64,000 nt of DNA from Billgrantia pellis (GCF_008297955.1 NZ_VTPY01000006.1:186001-250000); one strand, 5' to 3'. Positions 18,452 to 28,710 are shown, counted from the first letter of the stretch. A program made the numbers and translations. The notes: generated by a model not told the origin, from the letters alone.

Positions 18452-21400
18452 TCATAGCTTCTCGACCCGCACCAGGAACGACTTGTACTCGGGGGTCTGG
18501 GTATTGCCGTCGCCGACGGATGGCGTCAGGGTGTTGGTCAGGTAGGACTTCTTCGTCTCACCGAGAAACCCCCAGTGCAGCGGGATGCCGACCTGGTGCA
18601 CGGTCTGGCCGGCAACCTGCAGCGGGCGGATGCGCTTGGTCACCACCGCCACGGCCTCGATGTATCCGCGCTTGGAGCTGACCCGCACGCGGTCGCCCTT
18701 GGCGATACCCAGTTCTTCGGCCAGACTCTCGCCGATCTCGACGAACTTCTCCGGCTGGGCGATGGCGTTGAGCCGGTTGTGCATCGTCCAGTAGTGGAAG
18801 TGCTCGGTCAGGCGATAGCTGGTCGCGGCATGCGGGAACTCCTCGTAAGTACCGAAGTTCTCCCGATCCTGTTCGAATACCCGAGCCCCCGGGTTGTGTT
18901 TTGCCAGGGGGTTGTCCGGGTGCAGCGGGTTGTTGGCGATCGGCGTCTCGAAAGGCTCGTAGTGCTCCGGGAAGGGCCCTTCGTTCATGCGGTCGCGGGC
19001 GAAGATCTGGCCACGCCCGGTCTGGTTCATGATGAACGGTGCCTGGCCGTCGCCGGGGGCGGAAGTGGGCGGAAAATCGGGCACGTCGTTGCCGACCCAG
19101 CGTTGACCGTTCCACCACACCACGGCCTTGCGCGCCGCCCATGGCGTGCCGTCGGGGCGGGCGCTGGCACGGTTATAGAGAATGCGGCGGTTGGCGGGCC
19201 AAGACCAGGCCCAGCCCAGCGTCTGGCCGGTGCCGTAGGGATCGGAGTTGTCGCGGCGCACCATCTGGTTGCCGCCCTCGGTCCAGCAGCCGGCGAACAG
19301 CCAGCAGCCGCAGGCGGTGGAGCCGTCGGCGCGCAGCATGCCGAAATCCTCGAGCTGTTCGCCGGCGCGAATCAGCAGGTTGCGCTCCTCGTCGAAGACA
19401 TCTTCCAGTGCCCAGCCATTGTATTCGCGTGCCAGCTCCTCGGGGCTCGGCTCATCGGGGCGGCGGTAGGGCCAGTGCAGGTTCAGGATCGGCTCGGGGA
19501 AGGCGCCGCCCTCCTCCCGGTAGAGTTGCTGCAGGCGCAGGAAGATGCCGGCCATGATGGCCGTATCGGCACGCGCCTCGCCCGGAGGGGGCGCCGCCGC
19601 CCAGAACCACTGCAGCCACCGGGAGCTGTTGACGATGGTACCGTCCTCCTCGGCGAAGGCGGTAGTGGGCAGGCGGAACACCTCGGTATCGATCTCGGCC
19701 GGGTCCACGTCATGGAATTCGCCGTGATTCCTCCAAAACTCCGCCGTCTCGGTGCGCAGTGGATCGATCACCACCAGGTAGTTCAGCCGCGACAGCGATT
19801 CGGTGATCTTGGCCTTGTGCGGGAAGGCTGCCAGCGGATTGAAGCCTTGGCAGATGTAACCGTTCACCTCACCCTGATGCATGCGCTCGAAGGTGTGCAG
19901 GATGTCGTAGAGGTCCACGCCCAGCTTCGGCAGCCAATCGTAGCACCAGTCGTTCTCCTCGCTGGCCGCATCGCCGAACCACGCTTTCATCAGGCTGACG
20001 TGGAAGCGCTCGTAATGGCGCCAATAGGAGACCTCATCGGCCACCAGGGGCGGCCGCGCCCGTTCCAGGATGTACGGGTCGTACTCCTGCTCGCCGGAGC
20101 GAGGCAACGACAAATAGCCCGGTAACAGGTTGGAGAGCAGGCCGAGATCGGTCAGGCCCTGGATGTTCGAGTGACCGCGCAGGGCATTGACTCCACCACC
20201 GCGCATGCCCATGTTGCCCAATAGGAGCTGGACGATGGCCGCGGTTCGGATGATCTGCGAGCCGATCGAGTGCTGCGTCCAGCCCAGCGCATAGAGGAAG
20301 GTCATGGTCTTGTCGGGAGCGGCCGTCTCGGCAATCATTTCCCAGATACGCTGAATCTTCTCGCGCGGCGTGCCGCACACCGAATGCACCACGTCGAGGG
20401 TGTAGCGGCTGTAGTGCTGGCGCAGCAGTTGGAAGACGCAGCGCGGGTGCTGCAGCGTCTCATCGCGCCGGGCGTGGCCCTCGTCGTCGTATTCGTACTG
20501 CCAGCTCGATTTATCGTACTCGCCGTTGTCGGGGTCGTAGCCGGTGAACAGGCCGTCGTCGAAGCCGAACTCGGGGCTGACGATCAGGCTGGCATCGGTA
20601 TAGGCGCGCACGTAGTCCTGCTGGAACTGGCCGCTTTCGATCAGGTAATGGATCAGTCCACCGAGGAACGCGATGTCGGTGCCGGTACGGATCTCGGCGT
20701 AGAAGTCCGCCACCGCCGCCGTGCGATTGAAGCGCGGATCCACCACCACCAGTCGCGCGTCGTTGTGCTCGCGCGCTTCCATCACCCAGCGGAAGCCCAC
20801 GGGGTGCGCTTCGGCGGGATTGCCGCCCATGGCAATGATCAGGTCGGCATTGCGGATATCGACCCAGTGATTGGTCATGGCACCGCGACCGAATGTTGGG
20901 GCAAGACCTGCCACCGTCGGTCCGTGTCAGACGCGCGCCTGGTTATCGAAGGCCACCATGCCGAGGCTGCGGACCACCTTGTGCGTCAAATAGGCAGTTT
21001 CGTTGGTCGACGCCGAGGCCGCCAGCATGCCGGTCGTGGTCCAGTGATTGACGGTATTGCCATCGTCGTCGGCGGCGACGAAGTTGGTGTCGCGATCCTT
21101 TTTCATGTGACGCGCGATACGGTCGAGGGCTTCGTCCCAGTCGATCCGCTTCCACTCGTTGCTGCCGGCTTCACGCACCTGGGGGTAGCGCAGCCGGGAG
21201 TCGCTTTGGATGTAGTCGAGCAGCCCGGCGCCCTTGGGGCACAGCGAACCGCGGCTTACCGGATGGTCCGGGTCGCCCTCGACATGGTAGATGTCGTCGA
21301 CGTTATTGATCGCCGCATCGCCCCGGCTGTAGAGCAGCACGCCACAGCCCACCGAACAGTAGGTGCAGTTGCTGCGCGTGATCTTGGCGCCGGTCAGCTT

Positions 21401-21520
21401 GAAATGGCGGATCGAGGCGACGGCGGGTTCCGGGGCAAAGCCCATCATGGCCATGCTGGACGTGGCCATCCCCGCTGCACCGAGCTTGAAGAATTGTCTG
21501 CGTGTCACCCGTAGGGTCAT
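18452..21520 (-). CDS. fdoG: Formate dehydrogenase alpha subunit, selenocysteine-containing, Tat-exported
   Basis: 1022 residues when the in-frame TGA at 20927-20929 is read as selenocysteine 198. The context [21 protein letters not shown] matches E. coli FdnG/FdoG. Twin-arginine signal TRRQFFKLG at the N-terminus. A [4Fe-4S] motif ([12 protein letters not shown]) and bis-MGD molybdopterin domains follow. The start has AGGAGG just upstream. It oxidises formate on the periplasmic side and heads the operon fdoG-fdoH-fdoI-fdhE-selA-selB-tRNA-Sec. A gene finder ignoring Sec would split it into 20927-21520 and 18452-20914. Confidence 0.95.
20898..20929 (-). promoter_or_regulatory. Bacterial SECIS element with its UGA codon
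   Basis: The UGA is at 20927-20929. Eleven bases downstream on the mRNA lies GGTGGCAGGTCTTGCCCC (20915 down to 20898). It folds as GG-bulged U-GGCA, loop GGUCU, UGCC-CC. A bulged U below a short stem with a GGUCU apical loop is the recognised SelB-binding form of E. coli fdhF and fdnG SECIS hairpins. Seen directly in the sequence; function follows from the family. Confidence 0.93.
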
Positions 21521-21706
21521 GGGGCCTCCTGCCTGGTTCCTGTACCCTCAACTTTCTTGGCTGGTATCGCTGTCGGTCTTGATTCCCGCTCTATCGTTTA
21601 CCGCATGTCGCGGATGTTGCGTCCGGAACGACGCGCCGTCATACGTCAAGCGTAGCGGTACTCGTCGCTCGATGCCGGACGAGGTATGAGTTCCGGCGAA
21701 GCCATC

Positions 21707-22132
21707 CTATTGCTCGTTGCTGCTCTGCGGCTCACCGCTTTCCCGCCGGCCTTCGTCCTGAGCACCCAACGGGTCGTCGGGCAGCGCCTGTTGCTCGGGC
21801 TCCGCCTCGCGTTCCGGGGGCTGGACTTCGTAAGCGGGGCCGTCGTCGGAGCCCGCCGCGGGGGTCTGGATCATGTCGTCGCCCTGGGTCTGGCCGCTGC
21901 CGGAACCCTCTTCTGCCTGGTCCATGTCCGAGTGGGTGATGCCGCTGCTGGTTCCGTACTGGCCGGTGTCGACATCGGGCGGCTCGATGGCCTCGGCGGG
22001 GTCCAGGCCCGCCGCGCCTCCGCCGGGTGATGCCGTGCGCTCCTCGGCGTGGGTAGCGGTCAGCCAAGCGGCACCCAGCAGGGCGACAAGCCAGCCCAGG
22101 CGACGGCATGTCGGGTTGCGCATCCTGGCCAT
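21707..22132 (-). CDS. Exported acidic low-complexity protein of unknown function
   Basis: 141 residues, not recognised. The start MARMRNPTCRRLGW has GGAGG seven bases upstream. It has a basic N-terminus and hydrophobic core (LGWLVALLGAAWLTATHA), a signal peptide with cleavage near residue 26. The remainder is strongly acidic and rich in Gly, Ser, Gln, Pro and Asp (for example EEGSGSGQTQGDD), probably disordered. It lies upstream of the fdo operon in the same direction with 186 bases between them; a functional link is not shown. Confidence 0.6.
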   Translation of the reverse strand: MARMRNPTCRRLGWLVALLGAAWLTATHAEERTASPGGGAAGLDPAEAIEPPDVDTGQYGTSSGITHSDMDQAEEGSGSGQTQGDDMIQTPAAGSDDGPAYEVQPPEREAEPEQQALPDDPLGAQDEGRRESGEPQSSNEQ

Positions 22133-22322
22133 ATGGCACCTCCGAATCTCGGTCGAGGTAGGCGTGGTCATTTCAGCGTAGACCGCTCGCCGCGAAGAGG
22201 GCAATGCGCGCGCCAGACTGGCGCGGAAGGGAACGAGCTTCCTACACTCAGGCCAGCCATTCGTTGGAACCTGGGCAGGGCTATGCCCGGGATGCATTCG
22301 GCCACGTCAACGGAGTGACACC

Positions 22323-23639
22323 TTGCGCAGTCTACCGGCGACCCTACCGATCCTGTTCGTCTGCGAAATCAGCTTCCTGCTCGGCCACGGCCTGATCATG
22401 ACCCTGCTCGGGGTGCGCATGTCCATGGAGGGATTTCCCTCGCACATGGCGGGTCTGCTGATGTCGAGCTTCTCGCTCGGCTTCGTGTTGGGCAGCTATG
22501 CGCTGGAGAAGCGCATTCGCAGCGTCGGCCATATTCGTGTCTTCTCCGCCTGCGCCGGCCTGCTGGCGGTCACCGCCATGCTCCACGGCCTGTGGGTCGA
22601 TCCCTGGGCCTGGCTGGCCTGGCGGCTGATCGGCGGCATCGCCACCGCGGGCATGCTGATGGTGATGGAGTCGTGGGTGTCGGGAGAGTCGACCAACGAC
22701 AACCGCGGCCGGGTGCTGGCGCTCTACATGGTCATCTCGACCCTGTCGCTGGCCGGCGGGCAGTGGCTGCTCAACGTCGGCGATCCGGCGGGGCCGGCGT
22801 TGTTCTCCCTGGTCGGGATGCTCTTCGCCCTGTCGCTGGTGCCGCTGTCCATCGTGCGGATACACGGTCCGCGGCAGGCCCACGACTTTCAACCCCAGAA
22901 AATCCGTCTCAAGGCGCTGTTCAAACGCGCCCCGGTGGGCCTGGTGGGGGCCTTCACAGCGGGCATGATGGTCCAGGCCTTCTTTGCCATGACGCCGTTC
23001 TACGGTCAGGAGATCGGTTTGTCCACTGGCGAGACGGCACGCTTCATGGCGATCACCACCATGGTGGCGCTATTCGCCCAGTGGGGGCTCGGGCGGCTCT
23101 CGGATTACATCGACCGGCGCAAGGTCATCCTCGGCATGGCCGTGATGATGACCGTATCGGGGGCCTTCGTGTCGATGATGGTGCGCATCGATTTCTGGAT
23201 GCTGGTGGTGGTGGCCTGCTTTCACACCGCCATGCTGCACACCCTTTATGCCCTGAGCCTGGCCCATACCAACGATTGGCTCGAACCCGGCGAGGTCGTG
23301 GCCGCCAACGCCAAGCTGATGATCTGGTACGGTATCGGCTCGATCATCGGCCCCTTCACCGCCTCGCTGGTCATGCGTCTGGTGGGTCCCGACGGGCTGT
23401 GGGTGTTCCTCGGCGGTGCCTCGCTGATCCTGGCGGCATTCGTGGCGCTGCGCCTGCGCCGGCGCCCCGGCGTCCCCGTCGAGGAAGTCGAGCAGGAGCC
23501 CTTCGTCGCGGTCCCGACGCTGGAGACGCCGCACTTCGCCGAGCTCGACCCGCGCCTGGAGCCGACCCAACTGGAGTTCCACTTCGAGGATGAGAGCGCT
23601 CTTTCCGGCGAGGGCGACATGACGCAGGAAGCCGCTTGA
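22323..23639 (+). CDS. MFS transporter, YcaD-like
   Basis: 438 residues with about twelve membrane helices. The start is TTG with GGAG eleven bases upstream; the next in-frame ATG would remove part of the first helix. Conserved MFS loop LGRLSDYIDRRKVILG between helices 6 and 7 is present. The last ~50 residues are acidic and cytoplasmic (EEVEQEPFVAVPTLE). The family exports or imports small molecules; the substrate is unknown. Divergent from the acidic exported protein. Confidence 0.8.
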   Translation: MRSLPATLPILFVCEISFLLGHGLIMTLLGVRMSMEGFPSHMAGLLMSSFSLGFVLGSYALEKRIRSVGHIRVFSACAGLLAVTAMLHGLWVDPWAWLAWRLIGGIATAGMLMVMESWVSGESTNDNRGRVLALYMVISTLSLAGGQWLLNVGDPAGPALFSLVGMLFALSLVPLSIVRIHGPRQAHDFQPQKIRLKALFKRAPVGLVGAFTAGMMVQAFFAMTPFYGQEIGLSTGETARFMAITTMVALFAQWGLGRLSDYIDRRKVILGMAVMMTVSGAFVSMMVRIDFWMLVVVACFHTAMLHTLYALSLAHTNDWLEPGEVVAANAKLMIWYGIGSIIGPFTASLVMRLVGPDGLWVFLGGASLILAAFVALRLRRRPGVPVEEVEQEPFVAVPTLETPHFAELDPRLEPTQLEFHFEDESALSGEGDMTQEAA

Positions 23640-23695
23640 GCTTCCCCGGGAAGGCGAATGCGGCATCATGAAGGTTTCCCTCGCTGGAGACACCA

Positions 23696-24859
23696 ATGCG
23701 CTATATCACCGGTCTTTGCCATGGAGGAATGCTTGGCCTGCTGTTCACTCTCGCGGCGCTGCCTGCCGCGGCGCGCGCGGAGGCCTGTCCGGCTCCCGGC
23801 CAATGGCAGCGCCCCGGTAGCGCGCCGCTCGATTCCGCTGACCTGATGCACGAGCTGGCCGAGCACAACGTGGTACTGCTTGGTGAACAGCACGAGGTGA
23901 CCGACCATCATCGCTGGCAGTTGCATGTCCTGGCCGGGCTGCATGCGCGGCGCCCCGACATGACAATCGCCTTGGAGATGCTGCCGCGCGAGGCGCAGCC
24001 GGCGTTGGATGCCTGGGTCGCGGGCGAGCTCGACGAAGCGGCCTTTCTCGAAGAGAGCGATTGGTTCAGCGCCTGGGGCTTCGACCCCGAACTCTATCTG
24101 CCGATTCTGCACTTCGCCCGCCTGCAGCGGGTGCCGCTCGTAGCCATCAACGTGACGTCCGAGTTGCGAGGTCGCCTGGTCGAGGAGGGCTGGACGGCGA
24201 TCCCCGAAGAGGAGCGTTTCGGTATCTCGCCACCGGCCGAGCCGCCATCGGCTTACCGTGCGCGGTTGGCCGAGATCCACGCCCATCACCCCAGCGCCCA
24301 TGACGAAGACAGCTTCGACCGATTCGTTGCGGCGCAGCTGGTGTGGGACCGGGCCATGGCCGCCGGTTTGGCCGAGGCCGGCGAGGCGGGAACCCTGGTG
24401 GTCGGTTTGATCGGCCAAGGCCATCTGCAGTTCGGCCACGGCGTGCCCCATCAACTCGACGACCTGGGCGTGGCCTCGCATGCTGTCCTGCTACCCTGGT
24501 CGTCGACAGGCGCGGCCTGCGAGCCGCCGCCGACGGACGTGGCACGAGCGGTGTTCGGCATCGCCGAGCGTGCCGAGCCGGCATCCACACGGCCGCAGCT
24601 AGGCATTCTCCTCGTGCCTGACGAGGCGGGTGTCACGGTACAGAACGTGCTCGAAGGATCGCTGGCGGAGCGCACGGGGCTCGCGGCGGGGGATGTCATC
24701 TTGCGCGCGGCCGGCGAGACGGTCACGCAGCCTGCCGACGTGATCGAGCATGTACGCCGCCAGCCGCCTGGCACGCTGCTGCCGCTGGAGATTCGCCGCG
24801 ATGGCGAGGTGAGAGAAGTGCTGGCGCGCTTTCCGCCGCGCAGCGATGAGGGGCCATGA
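23696..24859 (+). CDS. ChaN-family heme-binding-like protein with C-terminal PDZ domain
   Basis: 387 residues. Signal peptide ending near residue 28 (LPAAARA). ChaN/DUF399 domain (Tiki superfamily) from about residue 50, with GEQHEVTDHH near residue 63 and the second His group GQGHLQFGHGVPHQL near 245. A PDZ domain occupies about residues 300-385 (GVTVQNVLEGSLAERTGLAA). ChaN binds heme and is linked to iron uptake; the PDZ part suggests protein or peptide binding in the envelope. The mature N-terminus has a Cys but no convincing lipobox. Confidence 0.82.
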   Translation: MRYITGLCHGGMLGLLFTLAALPAAARAEACPAPGQWQRPGSAPLDSADLMHELAEHNVVLLGEQHEVTDHHRWQLHVLAGLHARRPDMTIALEMLPREAQPALDAWVAGELDEAAFLEESDWFSAWGFDPELYLPILHFARLQRVPLVAINVTSELRGRLVEEGWTAIPEEERFGISPPAEPPSAYRARLAEIHAHHPSAHDEDSFDRFVAAQLVWDRAMAAGLAEAGEAGTLVVGLIGQGHLQFGHGVPHQLDDLGVASHAVLLPWSSTGAACEPPPTDVARAVFGIAERAEPASTRPQLGILLVPDEAGVTVQNVLEGSLAERTGLAAGDVILRAAGETVTQPADVIEHVRRQPPGTLLPLEIRRDGEVREVLARFPPRSDEGP

Positions 24860-24926
24860 CCGGTCAGAGGTAGTGGCCTTGCAATGAGTGGGGGTAGCCA
24901 CCATATGGTGGGAACGCGGGCGCCTC

Positions 24927-24963
24927 ATAGGAAGGGCTTATCGTAACCATGACAGCTTTCAAT
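24927..24963 (+). promoter_or_regulatory. Possible OxyR site upstream of ahpC
   Basis: Four tetranucleotides spaced exactly 11 bases apart: ATAG, TTAT, ATGA and CAAT, against the OxyR pattern ATAG-N7-CTAT-N7-ATAG-N7-CTAT. 12 of 16 positions match. A weak -10 like TAAGAT follows at 24987-24992. Position before ahpC makes it credible; the degeneracy keeps confidence moderate. Confidence 0.45.
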
Positions 24964-25042
24964 TTTCGACTATCGGCTGGCGTGGTTAAGATGGGCGCCG
25001 TATTCGGGATTACCCACCAACGCATGACATGGAGTTTGCTGA

Positions 25043-25606
25043 ATGTCCCTGATCAACACTGAAGTCAAGCCGTTCAAGGCCACCGCTTACCACAACGGTG
25101 AGTTCATCGATGTCTCCGATGCCGACCTGAAGGGCCAGTGGAGCATCTTCTTCTTCTATCCGGCCGACTTCACCTTCGTCTGCCCCACCGAGCTGGGTGA
25201 CCTGGCGGACAACTACGAAGAGTTCAAGAAGCTGGGCGTCGAGATCTACAGCGTCTCCACCGACACCCACTTCACCCACAAGGCCTGGCACGACAGCTCC
25301 GAGACCATCGGCAAGCTGCAGTACCCGATGCTGGCCGACCCGACCCTGCAGATCTCGCGCAACTTCGAAGTGCTGATCGAAGACGCTGGCCTGGCCGAGC
25401 GCGGCACCTTCGTGGTCGATCCCGACGGCAAGATCCAGATCGTCGAAATCAATGCCGGCAACATCGGCCGTAACGCCGAGGAGCTGCTGCGCAAGGTCAA
25501 GGCCGCTCAGTACGTTCGCAACAACCCCAACGAGGTCTGCCCGGCCAAGTGGAAGGAAGGCGAAGAGACTCTCGCTCCGTCACTGGATCTGGTCGGCAAG
25601 ATCTAA
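25043..25606 (+). CDS. ahpC: Alkyl hydroperoxide reductase subunit C (2-Cys peroxiredoxin)
   Basis: 187 residues, full length. Peroxidatic Cys47 in FTFVCPTE and resolving Cys166 in EVCPAKW. It reduces hydrogen peroxide and organic peroxides in the cytoplasm and is recharged by AhpF, encoded next. Ribosome site TGGAG lies nine bases upstream. Followed by its own hairpin terminator, so ahpC can be made in excess over ahpF, as is usual. A possible OxyR site lies upstream. Confidence 0.96.
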   Translation: MSLINTEVKPFKATAYHNGEFIDVSDADLKGQWSIFFFYPADFTFVCPTELGDLADNYEEFKKLGVEIYSVSTDTHFTHKAWHDSSETIGKLQYPMLADPTLQISRNFEVLIEDAGLAERGTFVVDPDGKIQIVEINAGNIGRNAEELLRKVKAAQYVRNNPNEVCPAKWKEGEETLAPSLDLVGKI

Positions 25607-25656
25607 GCGGTCTGCCAAGACCCGCGAGGCTATCCCCTGACCTCGTGTATGTACCA

Positions 25657-25688
25657 CGCCCGGGCATGTGCTGCCCGGGCGCTCTTTC
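25657..25688 (+). terminator. Terminator between ahpC and ahpF
   Basis: CGCCCGGGCA, loop TGTGC, TGCCCGGGCG: a perfect 10-bp stem followed by CTCTTTCC. The short T-run suggests partial read-through into ahpF. Confidence 0.8.
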
Positions 25689-25783
25689 CAAGACGTGCAA
25701 GCCGATGCCCGCGCTGACTCCGTGACGCGTTGTGGTGGCGTCTTGCCGTCGTTCTTGAGCCAGACATGAAGGAAACCGCTGTC

Positions 25784-27340
25784 ATGTTGGACGACAATCT
25801 GAAAAGCCAGCTAAAAGCCTACCTGCAGAAGGTCACTCAGCCGTTCGAGATCGTCGCGTCCCTCGATGACGGCGCCAAGTCCAAGGAGCTTCACGGACTG
25901 CTCAAGGATATCGAGAGCCTCTGCGACAAGATCAGCCTGCGCCTCGACGGTACGGACGCGCGCAAGCCCTCCTTCGCGCTGAATCGTCCCGGCGAGGACA
26001 CCGGCCTGGTATTCGCCGGCATTCCGATGGGCCACGAGTTCACCTCGCTGGTATTGGCCCTGCTCCAGGTCGGCGGACACCCACCCAAGGTCAGCGACGA
26101 CAAGATCGAACAAATCAGGAACCTCGAAGGCGAACTGCATTTCGAGACCTACTATTCGCTGTCGTGCCAGAACTGCCCCGACGTGGTGCAGGCGCTGAAC
26201 CTGATAGCGATCCTCAACCCGAACGTGCGCCATGTCGCCATCGACGGTGCGCTGTTCCAGGACGAGGTGGAAGCGCGCCAGGTCATGTCGGTGCCGAGCA
26301 TCTTCCTCAATGGCGAGCCCTTCGACCAGGGCCGCATGAGCCTGGAGCAGATCCTGGCCAAGGTCGACACCGGCGCGGCCAAGCGCGAGGCGGCCAAGCT
26401 CAACGAGAAGGCCCCGTTCGACGTGCTGGTGGTAGGCGGTGGCCCGGCCGGCGCCGCGGCGGCCATCTATGCCGCGCGCAAGGGTATCCGTACCGGCGTT
26501 GCCGCTGAGCGCTTCGGCGGCCAGGTGCTCGATACCATGGCCATCGAGAACTTCATCTCCGTGCCCTATACCGAAGGCCCCAAGCTGGCCGCGGCGCTGG
26601 AAGAGCACGTCAAGGAGTATGAAGCCGACATCATGAACCTGCAGCATGCCGTGAAGCTGGTGCCGGCGGCCGACCAGGGCGGCGAGCATGAAGTGGTGTT
26701 CGAGTCCGGCGCCAGTCTCAAGAGCAAGACGCTGATCCTTTCCACCGGTGCCCGCTGGCGCGAGATGAACGTGCCCGGGGAGGCCGAGTACCGCAACAAG
26801 GGCGTGGCCTACTGCCCCCACTGCGACGGTCCGCTGTTCAAGGGCAAGCGCGTGGCGGTGATCGGCGGCGGCAACTCCGGCGTCGAGGCAGCCATCGATC
26901 TGGCCGGCATCGTCGGGCACGTGACGCTGATCGAGTTCATGGATGAGATGCGTGCCGACGCGGTGCTGCAAAAGAAGCTGCGTAGCCTGCCCAACGTGGA
27001 GATCATTCTCGGCGCCCGTACCACCGAAGTGAACGGCGACGGTACCCGGGTCAACGGCTTGACCTTCGAGGAGCGTGCCAGCGGCGAGATCAAGCGGCTC
27101 GACCTGGAGGGCGTCTTCGTGCAGATCGGCCTGGTGCCCAACACCGAGTGGCTTACCGACTCGTCGATCGAGCTGTCGCCGCGCGGCGAGATCGTCATCG
27201 ACGAGCGTGGCATGACCTCGGTGCCCGGCATCTTCGCCGCCGGCGACGTCACCACGGTGCCCTACAAGCAGATCGTTATCGCCATGGGGGAAGGCTCGAA
27301 GGCCGCGCTGGGCGCCTTCGATTACCTCATCCGTCACTGA
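25784..27340 (+). CDS. ahpF: Alkyl hydroperoxide reductase subunit F
   Basis: 518 residues starting [14 protein letters not shown], aligned with the E. coli N-terminus; AAGGA lies about ten bases upstream. An N-terminal double thioredoxin-fold domain with redox pair SCQNCPD near residue 130 is followed by an FAD site ([17 protein letters not shown] near 217). The thioredoxin-reductase-like pair YCPHCDG lies near 346, and an NADPH site follows ([15 protein letters not shown]). It transfers electrons from NADH or NADPH to AhpC. Strong terminator after the stop. Confidence 0.96.
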   Translation: MLDDNLKSQLKAYLQKVTQPFEIVASLDDGAKSKELHGLLKDIESLCDKISLRLDGTDARKPSFALNRPGEDTGLVFAGIPMGHEFTSLVLALLQVGGHPPKVSDDKIEQIRNLEGELHFETYYSLSCQNCPDVVQALNLIAILNPNVRHVAIDGALFQDEVEARQVMSVPSIFLNGEPFDQGRMSLEQILAKVDTGAAKREAAKLNEKAPFDVLVVGGGPAGAAAAIYAARKGIRTGVAAERFGGQVLDTMAIENFISVPYTEGPKLAAALEEHVKEYEADIMNLQHAVKLVPAADQGGEHEVVFESGASLKSKTLILSTGARWREMNVPGEAEYRNKGVAYCPHCDGPLFKGKRVAVIGGGNSGVEAAIDLAGIVGHVTLIEFMDEMRADAVLQKKLRSLPNVEIILGARTTEVNGDGTRVNGLTFEERASGEIKRLDLEGVFVQIGLVPNTEWLTDSSIELSPRGEIVIDERGMTSVPGIFAAGDVTTVPYKQIVIAMGEGSKAALGAFDYLIRH

Positions 27341-27397
27341 CGTCGATTCCGTTACCGACGGGAGCCTCGGTCGCCAGGCGTTCCGCTCGCCGACCCT

Positions 27398-27437
27398 CGC
27401 GCCCCGCAGGCCCTGCCTGCGGGGCGCGTCTTTTATT
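27398..27437 (+). terminator. Rho-independent terminator of ahpF
   Basis: Perfect 13-bp stem CGCGCCCCGCAGG / CCTGCGGGGCGCG with a five-base loop, followed by TCTTTTATTT. Confidence 0.93.
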
Positions 27438-27587
27438 TCGCTATTTGCGGTCCGACATTCCAACCGGCGTTGAAGCCGATCTCGGCCGTATCGGCCAATA
27501 AGAGTGAAACATGCGGCAATATGCGCTAAGGATGATGCGGGGGCACATGAGACCTCACGACTCAATCACAAGCGAAGGAAGGACCGC

Positions 27588-28616
27588 ATGAATCACAACA
27601 ACAAGCACAGGTGGCCGTTGGCCGTGGCGCTGACGACAACGCTCGGCGCGGGTGGATCGGCCGCCGCCGCCACCCTGGATGACGTGCGCGGGCAGGACCG
27701 CGTGAGGTGCGGTGTCAACGCCGCTCAGCCGGGCTTCTCGGCGCTGGACGCGAGCGACACCTATCGAGGCCTGGATACCGATGTGTGCCGCGCCGTTGCC
27801 GCGGCCGTGCTGGGCGATGCCGCCAAGGTGCATTTCGTACCGCTCGATTCCGTGGAGCGTTTCACGGCCCTGCAGTCGGGCGAGGTGGACGTGCTGTCGC
27901 GAACCACCACCTGGACCTCGACCCGGGATACCACCCTGGGCGTCAACTTCACCGGCATCAGCTACTACGATGGCCAAGCGTTCCTGGTCGCCAGCGACCT
28001 CGGCGTGCAGAGCGCGCTGGAGCTGGATGGCGCGGCGGTGTGCACCCAATCGGGAACCACCAGCGAACTCAACCTGGCGGATTACTTTCGCGCCAACGGC
28101 ATGACCTATGAGGCGGTGGTTTTCGATTCACCCGAGCAATCCATCAACGGCTTCGAAGCGGGGCGCTGCGATGTGCTCAGCTCCGATGCGTCTCAGCTGC
28201 ATGCCCAGCGCATGCAACTGGGCGATCCCGACAGCGCCGTGGTGCTGCCCGAAATCATCTCCAAGGAGCCCTTGGGACCGGCGGTACGTCAGGGTGACGA
28301 TCAGTGGTTCAACATCGTCAAGTGGTCGCTTTTCGCGATGATCAACGCCGAGGAGATGGGCATCACCAGCGCGAACGTCGACGAGAGGCTCGACTCCGAC
28401 AACCCCGACATCGCTCGTCTGCTCGGGCGTGACGGCAACTACGGCGAGGCCATGGGCCTGGAGGCTGATTGGGCCTACCGGATCGTCAAGCAGGTGGGGA
28501 ACTATGGTGAAGTGTTCGAGCGCAATGTCGGGGCGGGTTCGGATTTCGGTATCGAGCGTGGCCAAAACGCGTTGTGGACCGACGGCGGGTTGCATTATGC
28601 GCCTCCGGTGCGCTGA
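27588..28616 (+). CDS. aapJ: General amino-acid ABC transporter binding protein, copy 1
   Basis: 342 residues with a signal peptide ending near residue 27 (GSAAAA). AapJ/BztA family of broad-range L-amino-acid binding proteins (RCGVNAAQPGFSALD, TALQSGEVDVLSRTTTWT). The start MNHNNKHRW follows AAGGAAGGA. Closely similar along its whole length to the next gene and of identical length, so it is a tandem duplicate. The two are separated by 172 bases containing NtrC and sigma-54 sites for the second copy, so this copy may be expressed independently of nitrogen state. Confidence 0.88.
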   Translation: MNHNNKHRWPLAVALTTTLGAGGSAAAATLDDVRGQDRVRCGVNAAQPGFSALDASDTYRGLDTDVCRAVAAAVLGDAAKVHFVPLDSVERFTALQSGEVDVLSRTTTWTSTRDTTLGVNFTGISYYDGQAFLVASDLGVQSALELDGAAVCTQSGTTSELNLADYFRANGMTYEAVVFDSPEQSINGFEAGRCDVLSSDASQLHAQRMQLGDPDSAVVLPEIISKEPLGPAVRQGDDQWFNIVKWSLFAMINAEEMGITSANVDERLDSDNPDIARLLGRDGNYGEAMGLEADWAYRIVKQVGNYGEVFERNVGAGSDFGIERGQNALWTDGGLHYAPPVR

Positions 28617-28627
28617 AGCATCCCGGC

Positions 28628-28642
28628 GCACCTTCATGGGGC
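28628..28642. promoter_or_regulatory. NtrC-like binding site upstream of the second aapJ
   Basis: GCACC-TTCAT-GGGGC fits the NtrC pattern GCACC-N5-GGTGC at 9 of 10 positions. It lies about 95-105 bases before the start predicted from the sigma-54 promoter, the usual enhancer distance. Confidence 0.55.
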
Positions 28643-28710
28643 TACGGATCAGGCCGGATATTCCTTGGTACGAGCGTTGAATAAGTGTTTTGCCTGCGCT
28701 ATCCCCGCAT

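Noticed and set aside
20927..20929. In-frame stop splitting fdoG, as if a pseudogene
   Set aside because: Sec context matches FdnG/FdoG, a SECIS hairpin follows, and selA, selB and tRNA-Sec are adjacent; the codon is read as selenocysteine.
25811..27565. 584-codon open frame opposite ahpF
   Set aside because: Antisense shadow of ahpF with no family character.
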